Shown here: positions 59,369-64,000 of the stretch, piece by piece
How the letters are laid out: the number at the start of each line of letters is the position of its first letter
Numbering within the stretch: position 1 is the first letter of the stretch
Origin: Alisma plantago-aquatica
Lineage: Eukaryota; Streptophyta; Magnoliopsida; Alismatales; Alismataceae
Reading direction: 5' to 3'
Assembly (NCBI GenBank): GCA_963693085.1
Contig: OY856411.1
Span: forward strand, 68,747,001 to 68,811,000
DNA: 64,000 nt
Notes under the pieces: model-generated
The model's database searches: none
What the model saw: the letters and a program-made list of their open reading frames with translations, nothing else
Told to the model about the DNA's origin: nothing
Made by a program: the position numbers and the translations under genes

Positions 59369-59798
59369 CCCTTGGCAACGTCACCGACACCTTGGAGAAG
59401 AGCAGAGAGCATTCTAGCAGGTAGCGTCCACGGTCTGGCGGATTAGGGCGAAAAGGCTAGCTAGGTCGACTTCGCGGGTTCTGTGAGTAGAGCAAATGTC
59501 GGGAGTAAATTTCTTTTCCCAACGCGTGGAGAAGAGGAACCATTTTGCAGGCCAGGGAAGCCGTGCGGGAACATAAATTTTTTACTAATTGTGGCCCGCT
59601 CATTTGATTTGGCAATTTTGAAATACCACTAATTAATTATAAAAATGCCTTAATTGGTAAGTCTTTTCTATAAACTCCATAATACATGGTTTAGAGGCAT
59701 TTAAATTACAAATGCCACTGCATTACATAGATAGTGGCATTTTTTTAGAAAAGCCACTGGAATAAAAGCCACTAATGGGTATTTTTGCGGTAGTGCAT

Positions 59799-61707
59799 GG
59801 AGACGCTAAAAAATTACATGACCTTCTTTCTCTTGCAAGCACCATCACCTCAAGTTCTGTGAGGCTAACCACGCCACTACATTATATAGTAGAAAATGCT
59901 CACAATCTATCGGGGAATGTCTTGGATGATGAAACTGGGGAGAAGATTAGTCGATAAGTGGAACGCTCACAGAGATCCCAATGGAGAACATCATGTTTGT
60001 GGGAATGCTTTGAGACATGACAATAGCAATTAGCAGTTGGGGAGGGTACTAATGAATGTTGGGTTCCTCTATAGATCGTTATTTATAGGTGGGGTGACAA
60101 GGAGTAGGCATTGCTAACCTACACCAGTAAAGCCCTAAATGCAATAATTGGATTCGAAAATGAGGCATGAGAAGGCACGAGGAACTTCAAATAGATTTAG
60201 ATAATAATATTGTAAAAATTTGAGAAGGAAAATGGACAAAAAGTCGTGAGATGAGAGAATTATATAGGGGTAATTGAAGAATCATTCTCGGAACCTTCCA
60301 AAAGAAGAAGGTAGATGACAACCGCTAAGCTATAGGATTAGGATCCAATGTCTAGAAGTCAGGCATGACAAACACTTTAGGAAAACCACGATTAAAAAGT
60401 GTAATAGAGAAAATAATGTGGAACCTTAGGAAAATGAAGTACATTGAATAATAATTGATATATCTTAGATATTTAAGGTGCATACTATTTCCTAATTTAG
60501 TTTGAGGGTCCAAACAAAGGTCAATCAGTACAAAAATTGACACCTAGAGTAAATAGGATATGTATAATCTGATTTTGGCATTAGTTTTTACTGTTGAAAA
60601 CGTCTAGTATTTATTTAATAATTTTACATCATATCATATATTTATTTCCTTATTAAATTTGAGGCATCTAGGAGCACTCGAAAGATGTGAAAATTGATCG
60701 ACAAGAAAACTTAAACATGGGGAGTCTGAATTTGACACAAATTTTTGATTAGAATGTTTACTATCATATTCAATATTTTTAGACTTTGAGTTCTTTTTCT
60801 CTCTGAAACTAAACTGGGATAGATAATATTGTCCATCTAATGTCGAAATTCACACATAGATTGATTTTGGTATGTAGAATTCAAATTTGGGATTTTTTCC
60901 ACTTTTGAAGTAATTAAACATATTATTTAATATTTTGGAGAAAAAATCCATGTTTTCATTTCGAAATTGGTCTATGTATCTAGAAGTGACCAATTAGTAT
61001 GAAAATTGAAACTAGACCATGACATGTAGAATTTGATTTTATTGTTAGTTTCTACTTTTGGGGTCAATAAATATATTATTTAATTTCTTTGACTTAAAAT
61101 TGTATTTTCTTTCCCAAATGATTTTAAGATAGTTATGATTGTTTATATAAGGTGAAACTTGGCACTCAAAATAGTTGGGACCCAAAGAAAACATTTTTAT
61201 CGTTATATTTGGGTTTTGGAATTTGCTTTCATGAGTTATATCACCATTATGATTTTTAAAAATTTATCTTGATATATGTTGATAACCTTAAATTTAAGTA
61301 TCATTAATTTTCCATTGTTACAAAAAAAGAGTTATACTTTATTATTAAGCACGAAATTACACATTTTACTCACGTAATTTATTTACTCAATTAATTCCAC
61401 TTTAATTGAATTGATTGTATATGTAATTTCCAATTGCTATTCTAGTACATGTATTATTACATTATTCCTCTTATTTATCCATTATGGGAATATTGGTTAA
61501 CCAAGGAAATATATGTAACATATTTTATGAACTCCTATGCAAATATGTGATGTTGATTACAAAATATATTTCTACATAATATGTTATATGTATTAACATT
61601 ACTTGTTAAGGTATAATTTCATCCTTGTTCAATAAAATCTAAGGAACGAATCTCACTAGCTTTCTAATCACGGGATAGGGTATGATCCTAAGTTTTCAGA
61701 CTTTACA
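59799..61707 (-). repeat. 5' LTR of the long-LTR element, part right of CACTA-3
   Basis: Matches 45330-47289 throughout (for example GCCACTACATT, TTGGGTTCCTCTATAGATC or its variant, TTAGATATTTAAGGTGCAT, TATGTTATATG). The LTR end on the minus strand is TGTAAAGTCTG at 61707. Confidence 0.8.
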
Positions 61708-64000
61708 ATTTCTAAGGTGGGAATTATTAGTGTAATTGGGATCCAAAGGAAGGAATGGGGAGTAGATATGAGGGTGTTTCACCTCACATTACTCACCATC
61801 TAGTTTTAGAAAAATCCTAGACAATTACACTAAACACTCCTATACTGGCTACTTAGATCTCACACCTAGGAGTAAGAGAAGGAATATATGTGTGGGAATA
61901 TGGGATAATAGCTAGGGATCCTCTATTTGAACCTATGAGCATATCCCAACATAGCCTCTCATATACCCTCTTCTCCTAGATATAGGAATTTTCAAGCATA
62001 AAACAAATAATTCATGTTTTCAAGTACAAACCATAAGAAGAAACATGGGAAATAAGATATAAGTAGAAGGAAATCATCATGAAATAAAAATATAGAGTTT
62101 ACAAATTATATTCCCCCAACATCAATGTAGAATTTTAACCCAAACATCCCACCACAAAGGGCTTAACTACTCATAGTGTGAAAAAGAGCAAAAGAAGAGG
62201 TAGAAGAAGAAAGAAAAGCCATGAAGCTCATGGAAGATCTTCTTATCCTTCACCGCCAGTGGAAAGAGCACAAACGCTTCCCTCCTTTGTGCCATAATGG
62301 CATGGAATGGGTGGTGGAAGTAATCAAAACCCTAGAAAACTAGGTTTTTGAGGTTGTGGAAGGTGGAAATGGAGTGGAAGTAGGTGGGATTAGGTGGGTG
62401 CTCTCGAATGCACTATGGAAGGTAGAAATGAATGTTATCGGGGTGTAACCTTATGCTACAGCTGCCACCTAGGTATTATAGGTGGTAGGGAAGCACTAGG
62501 TTAAGTGGGGGCATTTTGGGTAAAAAAGTGCAGAAAATATACTAGGGTTGTTGACCACCACGACCATTTTGGTCACCATGGCCTTGTTGGAGTGGGTGAA
62601 CATGGTCGTGATGGATGGGTATGAGTGAGGTGGATACATGAGAAAATGGCATGTTAAGGGTGGTTTTTGGAAGTCCAATGGAACGGCTATGGTTGGTGAG
62701 AGGTGGCACGAGTGTGGTGTCTAACACCGTCATGTTGGTTGAAGTGGCCACGGTCGTTTCCAGTTGGTCGTTGTGGATGTTGCTCACTAGGGGCATGGTG
62801 GCTAATATGGGTGTGGTATCTCTAGAGAAACACAGCTGTGTCGATGGACATGGACGTGGTGGTGGAGTTGTTGTAGCACTTGAAATTCTTGAATTTTCCT
62901 TATGACTTGGGGACTTTGGCCACGACCATGGCAAAATACCACTGCCCATTTTGAGGGCTCAACTATCATCTTTGGCTTTAAAGTCCTTAAATCAACTTTC
63001 TCCTTGCCTTGAATGTACTTTTTCCCATCCATGGAAGGTTGGGATATGGTCTAGGACTCATCCGCAAGTGTAGAAACCCAAGGATCCTCCCTTCTTCCTC
63101 CTCTTCATCCAATACATGATTCAAAAACCTGAAAAACACACAAAGAGCATCCATAAGAAAATTTGATATGAAACTGTTTATTAGGGGAATTGACTTTCAT
63201 TTTAACATGTCTAGACATGATTATGATGCAATAAGACAAAAGAAATATCCCTAAATTAGGGATGCGTCATGAAGTGATTTGGGAGTTTTACAAATCAAAC
63301 ATGAATTTTATGCAATTGAGGGAAACCTTAATTTAATGATGCCACCTAATGAAATATTTTACCTTATTAGAATATTATCTATGTGTCTATTCTATTTTGT
63401 TCCAATAATTATAAGAAATAGAATAAATGTGAAATTATTGATGTATTTTGGATGTGGGATTTAGAAGTTGTCTTGATGTCTTGATGCTTTTACCTTGAAG
63501 ACAATGATGTGGGTACCATAATGGGGATGATGGTATGATCAGATGGTTAGAATTTAATCCATGATTGGATATAAATAAATTAGAAGATAATGGGAAATAT
63601 TATCTTGTACTTAATATGGAGTTGTATGTGGTCATATGTGTTGATACAATTGACCTTGAAAAGATTACATATACTCTACAACAATTAAGTAGGCCCCAGA
63701 GGAGGTATGTGTTGTAGTGTTACCTTTGAATTAAATGTTCTCAAATAAAAAAGATTATGTGATGCAGTTAATATTAAATATTAATCTTGTATCATTTTAC
63801 TTCCTCTATCTAACAATTATGTTGTTGAAAGTTAGATTAAAATAGACTTGATATGCCAATATGGCTCATGTATGCTTAGTTTTGGCTTTCATGTACTATG
63901 AATTGATCATAACTATGCACCCTTTGGAATTTTGATAAAAAAATTTGGATTTTGTTTGGTTACTATCTTGGGATGTTATGTGCAAAATTCTAGTTGTATT
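61708..64000. other. No gene recognised
   Basis: Mostly AT-rich. A moderately GC-rich part (62530-63060) holds overlapping ORFs (62542-62949 minus, 62651-62905 plus, 62802-63032 minus) with Pro/Thr/His-rich or Val/Gly-rich readings and no domain. Short repeats of CACCATGGCC and GGTCGTG occur there. It may be eroded retroelement sequence. Confidence 0.4.

Larger units (their letters stand above)
50501..59795 (-). mobile_element. CACTA-3, gene-capturing CACTA transposon (9295 bp)
   Basis: The ends are CACTACAACAAACAT (50501) and TTTTTGCGGTAGTG (ending 59795), with CAT at 50498-50500 and 59796-59798. Subterminal repeats with GCCACT/AGTGGC and ATGCCACT lie at 50520-50840 and 59690-59780. The minus-strand content is, in order: a GC-rich first exon, a domain of unknown function, tandemly repeated exons, a TNPA-like transposase_24 region, an extra domain, then pieces of two host genes. 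No TNP2 gene is found, so this is non-autonomous. Confidence 0.93.
44261..61707 (-). mobile_element. Non-autonomous gypsy-type element with very long LTRs, split by CACTA-3
   Basis: Minus-strand order: 5' LTR 61707 to 48300 (interrupted by CACTA-3), primer site 48284-48296, interior 48283-47290 without any retroelement gene, polypurine-like AAGGGGTGGAGTG ending at 47290, then the 3' LTR 47289 to about 44261, truncated at its far end. The two LTR copies match over about 3 kb (44273-47289 against 49432-50500 plus 59799-61707). A 1 kb interior without genes and a roughly 4.1 kb LTR suggest a LARD-like element mobilised by another copy. Confidence 0.7.

Noticed and set aside
62542..62949. 135-codon minus-strand ORF as a host gene
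   Set aside because: Pro/Thr/His-rich reading with no domain, overlapped by open frames on both strands, and short DNA repeats explain its composition.

Overview
This window is transposon-rich, AT-rich nuclear DNA from a flowering plant. The element types are plant ones: a SIRE/Maximus-like Copia, an Athila-like Ty3/gypsy element, other gypsy LTRs primed by initiator tRNA-Met, and CACTA (En/Spm) DNA transposons. The captured gene pieces (ribosomal protein P0 and an ER-type Ca2+-ATPase) also have plant-like sequence. The species cannot be fixed from the sequence. I see no intact host gene, rRNA, tRNA or CRISPR array. Almost every recognisable coding region is broken by stops or frameshifts.

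Layout. 1-3226: the 5' part of a Copia element on the minus strand (LTR 1815-3226, primer site, broken gag running off the left edge). 3258-6142: a gypsy-type solo LTR with a GATAT target duplication. About 7580-8190: a decayed Ty3/gypsy gag. 10085-18862: CACTA-1, with CGG duplications, a broken TNP2 transposase gene and a broken second gene ending in a Ulp1-like C48 protease. It sits inside a block whose empty-site relative lies at about 27508-28815. 20356-22343: a non-coding, non-autonomous gypsy interior (primer site at 22329-22341). 22734-26758: CACTA-2, with TAT duplications, one short open reading frame and no transposase.

28815-44260: another LTR-like block, full of 29-31 bp minisatellites and hairpin motifs, split by a complete-ended Athila-like element at 32154-43864 (CAGCA duplications, 2.2 kb LTRs, gag-pol with stops). 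44261-61707: a minus-strand, non-autonomous gypsy element with very long LTRs. Its 5' LTR is split by CACTA-3 at 50501-59795 (CAT duplications). CACTA-3 carries a broken TNPA-like gene, a tandemly multiplied exon, and fragments of two host genes. 61708-64000 has nothing I can assign.

The insertions are nested: each CACTA entered an older LTR-like sequence, and the Athila-like element entered an LTR-like block. Two points stand out. First, a roughly 120-residue protein domain I do not recognise is shared by CACTA-2 and CACTA-3 and is open in CACTA-2. Second, short palindromic motifs are shared across unrelated element classes: a GTCGAC palindrome in the Copia LTR and CACTA-1, and a GGTCT-CA-AGACC hairpin in the Athila LTRs and the neighbouring block.
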